From Caenispirillum salinarum_A (GTDB taxonomy: Bacteria > Pseudomonadota > Alphaproteobacteria > Rhodospirillales > Rhodospirillaceae): a DNA stretch of 64,000 bases. Every line of letters starts with the position of its first letter. Position 1 is the first letter of the stretch. Below are positions 41,019 to 50,447 of this stretch, piece after piece. Both the position numbers and the translations under genes were made by a program. The notes under the pieces were generated by a model. The model was not told where the DNA came from. It ran no database searches and saw only the letters and a list, made by a program, of their open reading frames with translations. The stretch lies in contig NZ_CP085224.1 of NCBI RefSeq assembly GCF_044803115.1, positions 1,302,001 to 1,366,000 on the forward strand, written 5' to 3'.

Positions 41019-42314
41019 TCAGTACCGGGGGACCTGCCGCCGCACCTTGGCGGGCACGAACGGGTCCTTGTAGGAGCCGCGGAAGACCAGTTCGTTGACG
41101 ACGGCGTAGAGCCTTACCCACCGCAACAGGTAGACGTTGGCGACGGTGTAGAGCGGTACGTAGGGCAGGTAGCGCAGGTCCGTGCGCTTGTCCGGCGACA
41201 GGGCGAGAAGCAGCAGGTACTTCACCACCTGGAGCGTCACGTACATGATCTGCACAGCCAGCAGCACCGCGATGAACCAGATGCCGTAAAGCAGGAACTG
41301 GTCCACCAGATAGGCCAGGAAGAGGAATGGAATCAGCGCGGTAAAGATGAACCCGTCCACCATGCCCGCCGCCAGTTGTCCGTCAAAGGCCTTCTGGCGC
41401 GGCACCAGGGCGTAGCGCCGCGCCTTGCGGAAGCGGTTGCGGACCAGCGAGCGGTTCCACCGGACCCGCTGGCGGATCAGTCGGGCGATGCTTTCGGGGG
41501 CGATGGTGCGGCAGACGGCGTGGGGCTCGAACAGCGCCGTCCAGCCCGCCAGCCGCAGCCGCACCATCATGTCGCCGTCCTCGCCCGGGCCAAAATCCCA
41601 GCCGCCGACGCCGCTGACGGCGGTGCGCCGGTACATGCTGAAGGCGCCCGAGCCCACGAAGAAGAACCCGAACATGTTGTTGACCAACCGGCCGGCCATG
41701 ATGGCGATGAAGTAGTTGATTTGCTGCAGGCGGGTGACCAGCGTCGCATCCGCATTGCGGACCCGCAGCGTGCCGCCGACCGCGCCCACGTCGGGATCGC
41801 GGAAATGCCCGGCGGCGACGGCCACGGCATCGCGGTCGAAGGTGGTGTCGGCATCGGTCAGCAGAAGGATCGGCTGGCGGGCCAGCGCGAGGGCGGTGTT
41901 CAGTGCCGAGGACTTGCCGCCCCGGCTTTCGGCGCGCACGTACCGGTCGATCATGCCCTGCCGCTCCAGCCGGCGGCAGACTGCGGCCGTCGCGTCGGTG
42001 GAGCCGTCGTCGGCGACGATGATCTCCAGCGGCCGGTGCGGCTGCTCGCGCAATGACGTGACCGTGCGTGCGACGCTGTCCGCATCGTTGTGGGCCGGCA
42101 CCAGGACGGATACGCCCAGGGCGGGATCAGCGCCTTCGCTGCGGCGGGCCGGCAAGGCGGGCGGGGCGTGCTCCCGCCCGAACAGCCACGCGCCGATGAC
42201 GACAGCGTAGCTGACGAAGAAACGCGGCACCTCCACCAGGACCAGCAGCCAGAAGGTGCGGATGAACTGCTCCGGCGGAAGTCCGAACAGGAAGTGCAGG
42301 GCGGTGTCGATCAA
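41019..42314 (-). CDS. membrane glycosyltransferase family 2 (polysaccharide synthase)
   Basis: A processive inner-membrane GT2 synthase like Alg8, hyaluronan or cellulose synthases. TTG 42314 is chosen as the start because CGGAGG lies five bases before it; the frame is open to an ATG at 42515 but would run through the AT-rich promoter. This gives 431 residues. Membrane helices flank the catalytic domain: one near residues 18-45 and four or more after residue 300. Catalytic motifs are VSVLVPAHND, ADDGSTD, LTDADTTFD, GPGEDGDMM and IRQRVRW (the QxxRW pattern). Operon order: synthase, zinc-ribbon protein, HlyD-type protein. The polymer is unknown; the converging dehydrogenase suggests a uronic-acid sugar. 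Confidence 0.9.
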   Translation of the reverse strand: MIDTALHFLFGLPPEQFIRTFWLLVLVEVPRFFVSYAVVIGAWLFGREHAPPALPARRSEGADPALGVSVLVPAHNDADSVARTVTSLREQPHRPLEIIVADDGSTDATAAVCRRLERQGMIDRYVRAESRGGKSSALNTALALARQPILLLTDADTTFDRDAVAVAAGHFRDPDVGAVGGTLRVRNADATLVTRLQQINYFIAIMAGRLVNNMFGFFFVGSGAFSMYRRTAVSGVGGWDFGPGEDGDMMVRLRLAGWTALFEPHAVCRTIAPESIARLIRQRVRWNRSLVRNRFRKARRYALVPRQKAFDGQLAAGMVDGFIFTALIPFLFLAYLVDQFLLYGIWFIAVLLAVQIMYVTLQVVKYLLLLALSPDKRTDLRYLPYVPLYTVANVYLLRWVRLYAVVNELVFRGSYKDPFVPAKVRRQVPRY

Positions 42315-42644
42315 CGGAACCTCCGATGGAGGTATAACGCCGTCGATCGTATGAAGGCTCCGCCGGGTCACGTCCACGGGTGATCCTGGTGTCCGCACGC
42401 TGCGGGAAACCGGGTGGCCGAAAATATGCCACGCGGAGGCAACGATAATATTTTCCGCGTTCGGATATAAAGGGGGTCCAAAAGGATACGTCTGTGGTAA
42501 ATCTTGATCATGCAAGTGAGGTAATCACGCTACGCTTTCGTGCGGGAAGCGCCAGCGATCTCACCGCTAGAGCATGAACGACCGAGTGCTTGTGGCGCGA
42601 TGTCGCACTGAAGAACTCGGACAAACATCCATCAGACCGGAGAC
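42315..42644. other. divergent promoter region (polysaccharide operon / chemoreceptor)
   Basis: These 330 bases include an AT-rich core at 42420-42530 (AACGATAATATTTTCCGCG, TCGGATATAAAGG, GGTAAATCTTGATCATGC). Promoters for both the leftward synthase operon and the rightward chemoreceptor gene should lie here. An upstream extension of the synthase frame covers part of it but has no ribosome site. Confidence 0.45.
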
Positions 42645-43997
42645 ATGATGACCGCCTCCACCGCCCAAGTCGACCTTGACCGCACGCGCCGCCTGTCCTT
42701 CCTCGGCATCGATGAACGCACTCGCGAACTGCTGAGAGAGGTGCGCCCCCTGCTGGAGCCGCACGTGGATGCCATCCTTGATGGCTTCTATCGGCACCTC
42801 AGCAGCGAACGCGAGTTGATGACGCTTTTCGGCGGGCAGGCCAGCCTGGCCCATGCCCGCGAGATGCAGCGGCGCCACTGGATGGAGAACGTGTTCTCCG
42901 GCGAGTTCGGCGACGGCTACATGAAGCAGGTCACTATCATCGGTCGCGTTCACGAGCGCGTGGGCCTGGAGCCGCGCTGGTACATGGGCGGCTATTGCTT
43001 CACCGTGAACCGCGTGGTCGAGGTCATCCAGGCCGCCTGCCGCCGCAAGCCGCAAAAGGCGGCGGAACTGATCGCCGCCGTCAACAAGGCGGTGTTCCTG
43101 GACATGGACATCGCCATTTCGGTGTATATCCAGACCGCGCGCGAAACCGCCGCCGCCAAACTCAACACCTATGCCGACGCTTTCGAGACCGAGGTCCGCA
43201 CGCTGGTCGAGGCCGTCGCCGGCGGCGCCGGTCAATTGAAGAAGACCGCCGACCGCATGACCGACACCGTGCGGACGACGAGCGAGGAGACCGCCGCCGT
43301 CGCGTCAGCCGCCGAGGAGTCCTCGGCCAATGTCCAAACGGTCGCCAGTGCCGCCGACCAGCTCAGCGCCTCCATCCGCGAGATCGCCCAGCAGGTCGCG
43401 ACGGCCACGACGATCTCGCGCGAGGCCGTCGCCGAAGCCGATCGCACCAGCGACATCGTCAACGGCCTCGCCAAGCGGGCCGACAGCATCGGCGAGGTGG
43501 TGCGGCTCATCAACGACATCGCCAGCCAGACCAACCTGCTTGCGCTGAACGCCACGATCGAAGCGGCGCGGGCCGGCGATGCCGGCAAGGGTTTCGCGGT
43601 CGTGGCGAATGAGGTCAAGAGCCTCGCCGGACAGACCGCCAGGGCAACCGAGAACATCGCCGCCCAGATCGGCGACGTGCAGGAGGCGACCAAGGAAGCC
43701 GTCGGCGCCATCGAGCAGATTGGGCGGACCATCACCCGCATCAGCGAGATTTCCGGGTCGATCGCCAGCGCGGTGGAGGAGCAGAACGCGGCCACCAGCG
43801 AGATCGCCCGCAGCGTCCAGCAGGCGTCTACGGGCACGCGGGAGGTCACGCAAACCATCGGGTCGGTTTCCACCGCCGTCTCCACCACCGGTGACGCCGC
43901 CCGCGAGGTGCTGACGGCGTCCGAGACGCTGACCGGCCAGTCGCAGGGGCTGCGCGAGCAGGTCGACACGTTCCTGGTCAAGATCCGGACGGCCTGA
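42645..43997 (+). CDS. globin-coupled methyl-accepting chemotaxis protein (aerotaxis receptor)
   Basis: A 450-residue soluble chemoreceptor without membrane helices. Residues 1 to about 170 form a protoglobin sensor domain (RRLSFLGIDERTRELLREV, DAILDGFYRHL); H103 in IGRVHERVGLEPRWYMGGY is the likely proximal haem ligand. This is the HemAT arrangement, which senses oxygen. The rest is a methyl-accepting signalling domain with the conserved hairpin tip INDIASQTNLLALNATIEAA and GKGFAVVANEVKSLAGQ. No HAMP domain is evident. It is transcribed alone; a second ATG at 42648 is an alternative start. Confidence 0.94.
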   Translation: MMTASTAQVDLDRTRRLSFLGIDERTRELLREVRPLLEPHVDAILDGFYRHLSSERELMTLFGGQASLAHAREMQRRHWMENVFSGEFGDGYMKQVTIIGRVHERVGLEPRWYMGGYCFTVNRVVEVIQAACRRKPQKAAELIAAVNKAVFLDMDIAISVYIQTARETAAAKLNTYADAFETEVRTLVEAVAGGAGQLKKTADRMTDTVRTTSEETAAVASAAEESSANVQTVASAADQLSASIREIAQQVATATTISREAVAEADRTSDIVNGLAKRADSIGEVVRLINDIASQTNLLALNATIEAARAGDAGKGFAVVANEVKSLAGQTARATENIAAQIGDVQEATKEAVGAIEQIGRTITRISEISGSIASAVEEQNAATSEIARSVQQASTGTREVTQTIGSVSTAVSTTGDAAREVLTASETLTGQSQGLREQVDTFLVKIRTA

Positions 43998-44142
43998 CCA
44001 CCGCCGCCAGGGCGGGCGGCAACGGCGACGCCTGTCCCGGTGGGCAGACCGTCGCGGCTCGGCCCCTGGCGCCGCACTTCTCCAGAACGAGGCCGTGCGA
44101 TCCGCCGTTGATCGGCCAGGACAGCACAGGAGGACGAGAGCC

Positions 44143-44514
44143 ATGAACCGCAGGAAAGTCGCTGTAGTGGCGTTCGCGACCGCCGTCATCGCCAGCGTGC
44201 CGGCCGTCGCGGCTGAAACGGTTGTCGAGATGACGAACCGCCTCAACTACATGCCGGAGACGGTCACCATCTCCGCGGGCGACACCGTTCGCTGGGACAA
44301 TACGTCCGATCTGGTTCACACGGTGACAGCCGATCCCGCCAAGGCCAGTGACCGGGCGCATGTCCGCCTGCCGGACGGTGCGGAGCCATTCGATTCCGGC
44401 TCCATCCAGGCGCGCGGCAGCTATAGCCACACCTTCACCGTGCCGGGCGAGTACACGTACTTCTGCATTCCGCACGAGGCCGCCGGCATGATCGGCAATA
44501 TCGTCGTGGAGTAG
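44143..44514 (+). CDS. periplasmic cupredoxin (amicyanin/plastocyanin-like)
   Basis: A 123-residue exported blue-copper protein. The signal peptide ends at ASVPAVAAET. The mature part has the type 1 copper ligands: His in SDLVHTV, then Cys, His and Met in YFCIPHEAAGMIG. Such proteins shuttle single electrons in the periplasm or buffer copper. ATG 44143 is favoured by AGGAGGACGAGAGCC just upstream. A terminator follows about 77 bases downstream, so it is monocistronic. Confidence 0.93.
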   Translation: MNRRKVAVVAFATAVIASVPAVAAETVVEMTNRLNYMPETVTISAGDTVRWDNTSDLVHTVTADPAKASDRAHVRLPDGAEPFDSGSIQARGSYSHTFTVPGEYTYFCIPHEAAGMIGNIVVE

Positions 44515-44590
44515 GGGGCGGCCCCAGATGCGGCGCCTGTTGCAGGCTTGAGGGCGTTCTTACAGGTTTTTCCCCGGAATGTTGATGGAG

Positions 44591-44615
44591 GCCCGAGGGT
44601 TCTTGGGCTTTCTTC
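44591..44615 (+). terminator. intrinsic terminator after cupredoxin gene
   Basis: GCCCGAG (44591-44597) pairs with CTTGGGC (44602-44608) with one G-U pair and a GGTT loop, followed by TTTCTTC. Confidence 0.7.
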
Positions 44616-44666
44616 GACTTGTTAACGGATCAGTCACCGGTAGAGCCGCGTCCGCAGGAAAACCCG

Positions 44667-46157
44667 TCAGCCGTTGAACGACGGGTCCAGCGGATGCAGC
44701 GGGCGGCGCACGAAGCGGTAGGGCAGGCGGGCGAAGTCGGGCGACGCCAGACCGCCGCTGTCGGCCAGGATGACCTTGCCGGCGATGGGCTCGAACGCCG
44801 CGCGGAAGTGCTGTTGCGACTTCAGCGCCACCACGCGCTTGCGCTGCGGGTCGATACCGTTCGCCAGGAACATCTGACGGTCGATGGCCTGGACCAGATT
44901 GCTCGTCACAAGGATGTCGACGCCGCCCACGCGGAACACGGCACTGCGCCCTGTTGACTGTCTCATGCCCTTCCACATGGGACCGTCGCACACGAAACTG
45001 CCGTCCGACAGGTACGCCACCGTGCCTGTGAGCCTCAGAGGCCCGCCGCCCATGGAGGGATCGCTGTGGCCGCCGAGCGCGAGCGTTACCTCCGCCCCCA
45101 GGCCCGCCTCGTGCAGGTGGATAGCCGCCGCCTCGTCGTGCAGGCCGCCGAAGGCCGCATCTTGCACATCGTACGCGATGAGGGCAGAGACCAGGGCGGT
45201 GGCGTCGCCGTAGGCGCCGTCGCCGGGATTGTCGGAGAAGTCGGCGATGACCAGCGGCCCGCGTGAGGAATCGAAGTCCCGCGCCAGTGCCGCCGCCTCG
45301 TTCACCGTGAAGTAGTGCTCCATCACGCGGTCGCGGGCCTGCCAGATGGCATCCATCAGGCTTTCGGCGATCTCGCGCGCCTCGGCGTCGTCGCCCGTGG
45401 TGGTGACGGTGACGGTGGGGCCTGTCTGCGGCGTGTCGGCCAGCGCGAAGCCCGCATTGATGCTGACGTCCAGAACGCCGTCGCGCGTTTCCAGCGACCG
45501 CGCCTGCTGGAGCAGCCCCACCATGGGGCCGGTGTCGGTGCGTCCGCCCTCCGCCGCCGTCAGCATGGGGCGGCGGGCCAGGGTCACGCGCGGCCGGCGG
45601 CCGGTGCGGAAGACGCTCGCCAGGATGCGCCCGGCCTTGGCGCCGGTCTCGCGCATGTCGACGTGGGGGAAGGTGGCGTAGGACACCAGCCCGTCGGCCA
45701 GGTCCGCCATGCGGTCGGTGACGTTGGCGTGCAGGTCCAGCGTCGCCACGAGCGGAACGTCGCGCCCCAATTCCCGGCGCAGGTCCGCCATCAGCGCCCC
45801 TTCGCCGTCGCGGTCGTCCTCCGTGACCATGGCCCCGTGCAGGGAAAGCATCACGCCGTCAAAGGGGCCTCGGGCGCGGGCGGTTTCCAGGATCGTGCCG
45901 GCGAAGTGCTCCCAGGCCGCGCGGGTGACGGGGCCGCTGGGGGTGGCGAAGCAGGCGACGGTCGGCACCAGGTCCCAGCCCTCGGCCTCGGCTGTGTCGA
46001 TGAAGCCGGCCACCTCGCTGTTGGTGCCGCGCAGGTCGGACAGGACGGCGTCGCCCTCGAAACAGAAGAACCGCCGGAAGGCGTCGACATCCGTCGGCGT
46101 CCGGCAGAACGTGTTCGTCTCGTGCATGAATTGCCCGACCAGAATACGCTTGGGCAT
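44667..46157 (-). CDS. M81 family metallopeptidase (MlrC-like, DUF1485)
   Basis: A 496-residue cytoplasmic protein of the MlrC/M81 family: ILVGQFMHETNTF, then DGVMLSLHGAMVTEDD, ATLDLHANVT and ADFSDNPGDGAYGD are the conserved, probably zinc-binding and catalytic blocks. MlrC finishes hydrolysis of linear microcystin in Sphingomonas, but most homologues have unknown substrates and sit near transporters for small organic compounds. It is divergent from a LysR regulator that precedes a TRAP transporter and the ord-ortAB genes, so it may release an amine or amino acid for that pathway. This is inference. Confidence 0.93.
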   Translation of the reverse strand: MPKRILVGQFMHETNTFCRTPTDVDAFRRFFCFEGDAVLSDLRGTNSEVAGFIDTAEAEGWDLVPTVACFATPSGPVTRAAWEHFAGTILETARARGPFDGVMLSLHGAMVTEDDRDGEGALMADLRRELGRDVPLVATLDLHANVTDRMADLADGLVSYATFPHVDMRETGAKAGRILASVFRTGRRPRVTLARRPMLTAAEGGRTDTGPMVGLLQQARSLETRDGVLDVSINAGFALADTPQTGPTVTVTTTGDDAEAREIAESLMDAIWQARDRVMEHYFTVNEAAALARDFDSSRGPLVIADFSDNPGDGAYGDATALVSALIAYDVQDAAFGGLHDEAAAIHLHEAGLGAEVTLALGGHSDPSMGGGPLRLTGTVAYLSDGSFVCDGPMWKGMRQSTGRSAVFRVGGVDILVTSNLVQAIDRQMFLANGIDPQRKRVVALKSQQHFRAAFEPIAGKVILADSGGLASPDFARLPYRFVRRPLHPLDPSFNG

Positions 46158-46295
46158 GCGCGTCTCCCTGACCCAATGTCATCTTGGGCCGGGAAGTGGT
46201 CCTTGCGGGCGTGTCCATTTCCTGGCTATGCGTTCCCGCCGCCAAATGCAACCCTTTCCTTTCTCCTCCTTCCAAAGAGGCAGGCGCTCCGGCCC

Positions 46296-47210
46296 ATGTT
46301 CGACACCACCATCCGGTACTTCTGCGAGGTCGCCCGCCTGGGCTCCATCCGTCGCGCCGCCGAGAGCCTGAACCTCGCGACGTCGGCGCTGTCGCGGCAA
46401 ATGGCGAACCTGGAGGCGACGCTGGGAACGCCGCTGTTCGAGCGCCACGCCCGCGGCGTCCATTTGACCGAGGCCGGGCGGCTGTTCCACGATCACGCCC
46501 GCGCCACCATGCTGGACCTGGAGCGCGTGCGCGGCGAGATCGATGCCCTGGCCGGGCGCCACCGGGGCCATATCCGCGTCTGCACGGTGGAGGGGCTGAT
46601 CGGCGACCTGGTGCCGGATGCCGTCGCCGACTTCCGGTCGCGCATGCCCGACGTCACCCTCTCTGTCCTGACGGATGGTACCGTGGGCGTGGTGCGGGCG
46701 GTGGCGGATGATGCCGTGGACGTCGGCTTCGCCTTCCATCCCCGGCCGCACCGCGACGTCGAGGTCTACCAGGAAGCCGTGCAGCCGTTGCACGCCGTCA
46801 TGGCGCCCGATGCGGGGTTCCGGCTGCCGGACCGGCCGCGCCTGCGCGACCTCGTCGACCTGCCGCTTATCATCCCGCCCGATTCCAGCTATGGCGTTCG
46901 GCAGTTGATCGACGGGGTGGCGCGGGCCGACTCGTTGGCGCTGCGCCCCGTGCTGACCAGCGATTCCATCACGGGCCTGCGCGAAATGGCGGCGCGCGGT
47001 CTGGGCGTGACGCTGTTGCCGCTGCCCTCGGTCCACAAGGACGTGCGCGCCGGGCGTCTGCGGGCGGTGCCGCTGGCGGACGCCAATCTGCGGGATGCGC
47101 GGGTGGGCATCCTGGTGCGCCGGGGCCGCATCCTGCCGCCTGCGACGCGCGCCTTCCTCAGCCGCGCCGGGCTGCTTCTGGCGGAGTCCTCCAGCACGCC
47201 GATGCCCTGA
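46296..47210 (+). CDS. LysR family transcriptional regulator
   Basis: A 304-residue LysR-type regulator. The N-terminal winged helix (FDTTIRYFCEVARLGSIRRA, then ATSALSRQMANLEATLGTPL) is canonical, followed by an effector-binding domain from about residue 90 (IRVCTVEGLIGDLVPDAVAD). ATG 46296 is chosen although the frame is open for 981 bases upstream, because the extension is only antisense to the M81 gene. It is divergent from the M81 gene (138-base gap) and upstream of the TRAP and ord-ortAB genes, so it probably activates one or both in response to the transported compound. Confidence 0.94.
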   Translation: MFDTTIRYFCEVARLGSIRRAAESLNLATSALSRQMANLEATLGTPLFERHARGVHLTEAGRLFHDHARATMLDLERVRGEIDALAGRHRGHIRVCTVEGLIGDLVPDAVADFRSRMPDVTLSVLTDGTVGVVRAVADDAVDVGFAFHPRPHRDVEVYQEAVQPLHAVMAPDAGFRLPDRPRLRDLVDLPLIIPPDSSYGVRQLIDGVARADSLALRPVLTSDSITGLREMAARGLGVTLLPLPSVHKDVRAGRLRAVPLADANLRDARVGILVRRGRILPPATRAFLSRAGLLLAESSSTPMP

Positions 47211-47448
47211 GTGTTGCCGAATTGCGAACGCGATGACGCGAAATGCTGCTTGTTGCCGAACCCTCCTGGACGCGAGCCTTGATGAGGCCGTGGAGGTGAT
47301 CCGCGGGCGTGTCCCAGGGGTGCCGTTCCGGAAGGCGGCGGTGCCCGGCATCAAAGCCTTCCGCGTGCCGCAGCGCACCAACACGAACACAAGGCCGCCG
47401 GAAAAGGCGGCCGCCGAGGCTCTCATCGTTTACCGGAGGCTTTCGCAT

Positions 47449-48501
47449 ATGAACGCATTCGCCCGCACCCTGATCAGCGGTGTCTTCGCCGGGGCCCTGA
47501 TGGCCGGCGGCCTGGCCGGCGCGGCCGACGCCAAGACCATCAAGATCGCCCACGAGGAACCCGCCGACGCCGAACGCTCTGCCGCCCACATCTCGGCGCT
47601 GGTGTTCAAGGACGTCATCGAAAGCCGCTCCAACGGCGAGATGAGCGTCGACATCCATGCCGCCAGCGACCTGGGCAACCAGCGCGAGCGCATGGAGTTG
47701 ACGAAAAACAACATCATCCAGGTCAATATCGCGTCCATCGGCGGGCTGGCCGGGTTCTATCCCGCCATCAACGCCATCGACCTGCCCTTCGCCCTGCCCA
47801 ACGTGACGACCGCCTACAAGGTGTTCGACGGTCCCTTCGGCCAGAAGCTCGCCGACGACATGGAGGCCGAGACGGGGCTCAAGCTGCTGGCGGTCAACGC
47901 CGGCGGGTTCTACGTGCTGACCAACAGCGAACGTCCGGTGAAGACGCCCGCGGACATGAAGGGCATCAAGTTCCGCACCATGTCCGTGCCCAGCCACATC
48001 GCCATGATGGAAAGCCTGGGTGCCGCCGCGACGCCGGTGCCGTGGGACGAGCTTTACAGCGCGCTGCAGACCGGCGTGGTCGAGGGGCAGCACAACCCGA
48101 TCCCCATCATGGCGATCGGCAACCTTCAGGAAGTGCAGAAGTACGCCACGCTGACCAACCACCTGTTCGGCGCCGACTGGTGGGTCACCAGCAGCAGCTT
48201 TCATGACGGCCTGAGCGACGCCGAGCGCGTCATCTTCGACGATGCCGTGGAGGCCGCCAAGCTGGCCGGCCGGGGTGCGAAGCTCAGCCTGCGGGCCACC
48301 GACTTCGGCGTCGGCTTCCTGAAGGATGCCGGCATGGAGGTCTACGCCCCGACCCGGGACGAGCTGGCGCAGTTCCGCGACAAGGCGGTTCCCGCCGTCA
48401 TGAAGACCATCGAGGAAGACCTGGGCGAGAAGGGCACCGCGCTCGCCAACGACCTGCTCGACGCGGTCGAGGCCGCCCAGACCGGTCCGGCGCAGAACTG
48501 A
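47449..48501 (+). CDS. dctP: TRAP transporter substrate-binding protein (DctP family)
   Basis: A 350-residue exported binding protein. The signal peptide ends around AGAADAKTIKI. The DctP fold is shown by RSNGEMSVDIHAASDLGNQRE, NERPVKTPADMKGIKFR-like text after the conserved AVNAGGFYVLTN, and PTPVPWDELYSALQTGVVEGQ-like text (here ATPVPWDELYSALQTGVVEG). It delivers an organic anion or zwitterion to the Na+-driven DctQM pump. It starts the transporter and catabolic operon; 238 bases of untranslated sequence separate it from lysR. The cargo is unknown; the downstream enzymes point to an amino acid-like compound. Confidence 0.94.
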   Translation: MNAFARTLISGVFAGALMAGGLAGAADAKTIKIAHEEPADAERSAAHISALVFKDVIESRSNGEMSVDIHAASDLGNQRERMELTKNNIIQVNIASIGGLAGFYPAINAIDLPFALPNVTTAYKVFDGPFGQKLADDMEAETGLKLLAVNAGGFYVLTNSERPVKTPADMKGIKFRTMSVPSHIAMMESLGAAATPVPWDELYSALQTGVVEGQHNPIPIMAIGNLQEVQKYATLTNHLFGADWWVTSSSFHDGLSDAERVIFDDAVEAAKLAGRGAKLSLRATDFGVGFLKDAGMEVYAPTRDELAQFRDKAVPAVMKTIEEDLGEKGTALANDLLDAVEAAQTGPAQN

Positions 48502-48586
48502 GGACCACGCCAGGCGGGCGGCGGAGGACGTTCCGCCGCCCGCCGGTCCATCGTCGCCGCCGTCGTCGTCCGGGAGTTCCGTCCGC

Positions 48587-49123
48587 ATGTCCCGCCTGTC
48601 CAAGACCGCCGCCGTCCTGGAGCGCCTGACCATGGTGCCGCTGCTGATCGCGGGCGCCGCCATGGTGGCGATCGTCGTCGCCGGCACCTTCTGGCGCTAC
48701 GTCCTTGGTGATCCGCTGCTGTGGACCGAGGAAGCGGCGCGCTACCTGATGATCTGGATTGCGCTGATCGGCGCCAGCGTCTGCATCCGCCACGGCGAGC
48801 ATGTCCGCGTGGAAATACTGGTGCGCCTGCTGCCGGGCGCCCTGCGCAAGGTGGTGGATGTGGTCGTGGCGGCGCTGATCCTGGTGTTCCTGGGCGTGCT
48901 GGTCTGGATCGGCGGCGGCATGGCGCTGGAGGCGATGCGCCAGACGTCTCCGGCGCTGGGCATTCCCATGGCCGTGCCGCTGGCGGTCATTCCGCTGAGC
49001 GGCGCGCTCATGGGCCTGCACCTGGTCCTGCGGGTGGCGATGCTGGCGACCGGCGAGCGCGCGGGCGTCTTCGACTGGGACGCGCCCGACCAGGACCACG
49101 CGGACTGGGAGGCCGGCCGATGA
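48587..49123 (+). CDS. dctQ: TRAP transporter small permease (DctQ family)
   Basis: A 178-residue protein with four predicted membrane helices and the DctQ features VAGTFWRYVLGDPLLWTEE and RHGEHVRVEILVRLLP. It forms a complex with the large permease DctM. The stop overlaps the DctM start by four bases. The C-terminus is unusually acidic (DWDAPDQDHADWE). Confidence 0.94.
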   Translation: MSRLSKTAAVLERLTMVPLLIAGAAMVAIVVAGTFWRYVLGDPLLWTEEAARYLMIWIALIGASVCIRHGEHVRVEILVRLLPGALRKVVDVVVAALILVFLGVLVWIGGGMALEAMRQTSPALGIPMAVPLAVIPLSGALMGLHLVLRVAMLATGERAGVFDWDAPDQDHADWEAGR

Positions 49124-50406
49124 CGTGGTTCATGCTGGGCGCCTTCTTCGTGCTCATGCTCCTGGGCACGCCGGTGGCCTTCGCGCTCGCCGTGACGGCG
49201 GTGCTGACCATGGTGCAGATGGACATGCTGTCCATGCTGCGCATCGTGCCCATGAAGTTCTATTCGGGCATCGACCTGTTCAGCCTGATGGCGATGCCGT
49301 TCTTCATCCTGGCCGGCGACATCATGAACCGCATCCGCATCACGGATCGGCTGGTGGACCTGGCGAACGTGCTGGTGGGGTGGCTGCGCGGCGGGCTGGC
49401 GCATGTGAACATCGTCGTGTCGGTGTTCTTCGCCGGGCTGACGGGCGCCGCCGTCGCCGACACCGCCGCGCTTGCCAAGATGCTGATCCCCGCCATGGAG
49501 CGGCAGGGCTATCGCCGCCCCTTCGCCGCCGCCGTGACCGCCGCGTCGTCGATCATCGGGCCGATCATCCCGCCCAGCATCATCATGGTGATCTACGGAT
49601 CGCTGATGAACGTCTCCATCGCCGGCCTGTTCGCCGCCGGCGTGGTGCCGGGCCTGTTGGTGGGCGTGGGTCTGATGGTCTACATCGCCGTTTCGGCCAA
49701 GCGCCTGGACCTGCCGAAGGTGGGCCGCCCGGCCTCGACGGCAGAGGTGGGCCGCGCGCTCAAGCGGGCGCTGCTGCCGCTGATGATGCCGGTCATCATC
49801 CTGGGCGGCATCCTGGGCGGGGTGTTCACGCCGACGGAGGCGGCGGCCGTCGCGGTTGTCTTCGCCCTGTTCGTCGGGTTCTTCGTCTACCGCAACCTGT
49901 CCTTGAGCGACATGCCGGCGGTGCTGACCGACATGGTGCGGGCCAGCGGCAGCGTGTTCATCATCCTGTCGGCCGCCGCCATTCTGGGGTGGCTGCTGGC
50001 GATGGAGCAGGTGCCCCAGGCCATCGGCGAGGGCCTTCTGGGGATCAGTGAGAACCCGCTGGTGTTCCTGCTGATCGTCAACGTCCTGCTGCTGGTCATC
50101 GGCATGTTCATGGACATGACCGCGGTGCTCATCATCCTGGGGCCGATCCTGCATCCCATCGCCATGGACCTGGGCATCGACCCGCTGCACTTCGGCATCG
50201 TGATGATCGTCAACATCAACCTGGCGCTCATGACGCCGCCGCTCGGCGCCTGCCTGTTCGTCACCTGCACGGTGTCAAAGGTGTCGCTGGAGGTGCTGTC
50301 GCGCGAAATCCTGCCCTTCCTGCTGGTGGTGATCGGCGTGCTGGGGCTGGTGACCTACGTGCCGGCGCTGTCCACCACCCTGCCGCGCCTGCTCGGGTTT
50401 GGGTGA
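49120..50406 (+). CDS. dctM: TRAP transporter large permease (DctM family)
   Basis: A 428-residue membrane protein with about 11-12 helices. The diagnostic DctM stretches are FSLMAMPFFILAGDIMNRI, VSVFFAGLTGAAVADTAALA and SSIIGPIIPPSIIMVIYG, and later GGVFTPTEAAAVAVVFAL. It is the ion-coupled translocation subunit. The ord gene follows 41 bases after its stop, implying one transcript for uptake and catabolism. Confidence 0.96.
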   Translation: MTWFMLGAFFVLMLLGTPVAFALAVTAVLTMVQMDMLSMLRIVPMKFYSGIDLFSLMAMPFFILAGDIMNRIRITDRLVDLANVLVGWLRGGLAHVNIVVSVFFAGLTGAAVADTAALAKMLIPAMERQGYRRPFAAAVTAASSIIGPIIPPSIIMVIYGSLMNVSIAGLFAAGVVPGLLVGVGLMVYIAVSAKRLDLPKVGRPASTAEVGRALKRALLPLMMPVIILGGILGGVFTPTEAAAVAVVFALFVGFFVYRNLSLSDMPAVLTDMVRASGSVFIILSAAAILGWLLAMEQVPQAIGEGLLGISENPLVFLLIVNVLLLVIGMFMDMTAVLIILGPILHPIAMDLGIDPLHFGIVMIVNINLALMTPPLGACLFVTCTVSKVSLEVLSREILPFLLVVIGVLGLVTYVPALSTTLPRLLGFG

Positions 50407-50447
50407 CGCGGCGCGGCGGGTTTTCTTCACTGAACAGAGGATTTGAG

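Noticed and set aside
42315..42515. N-terminal extension of the GT2 synthase to ATG 42515
   Set aside because: It crosses the AT-rich promoter zone and lacks a ribosome site, whereas TTG 42314 has CGGAGG at good spacing.
45315..46295. N-terminal extension of the LysR frame
   Set aside because: The extension is antisense to the M81 gene, while the LysR helix-turn-helix begins exactly at ATG 46296.
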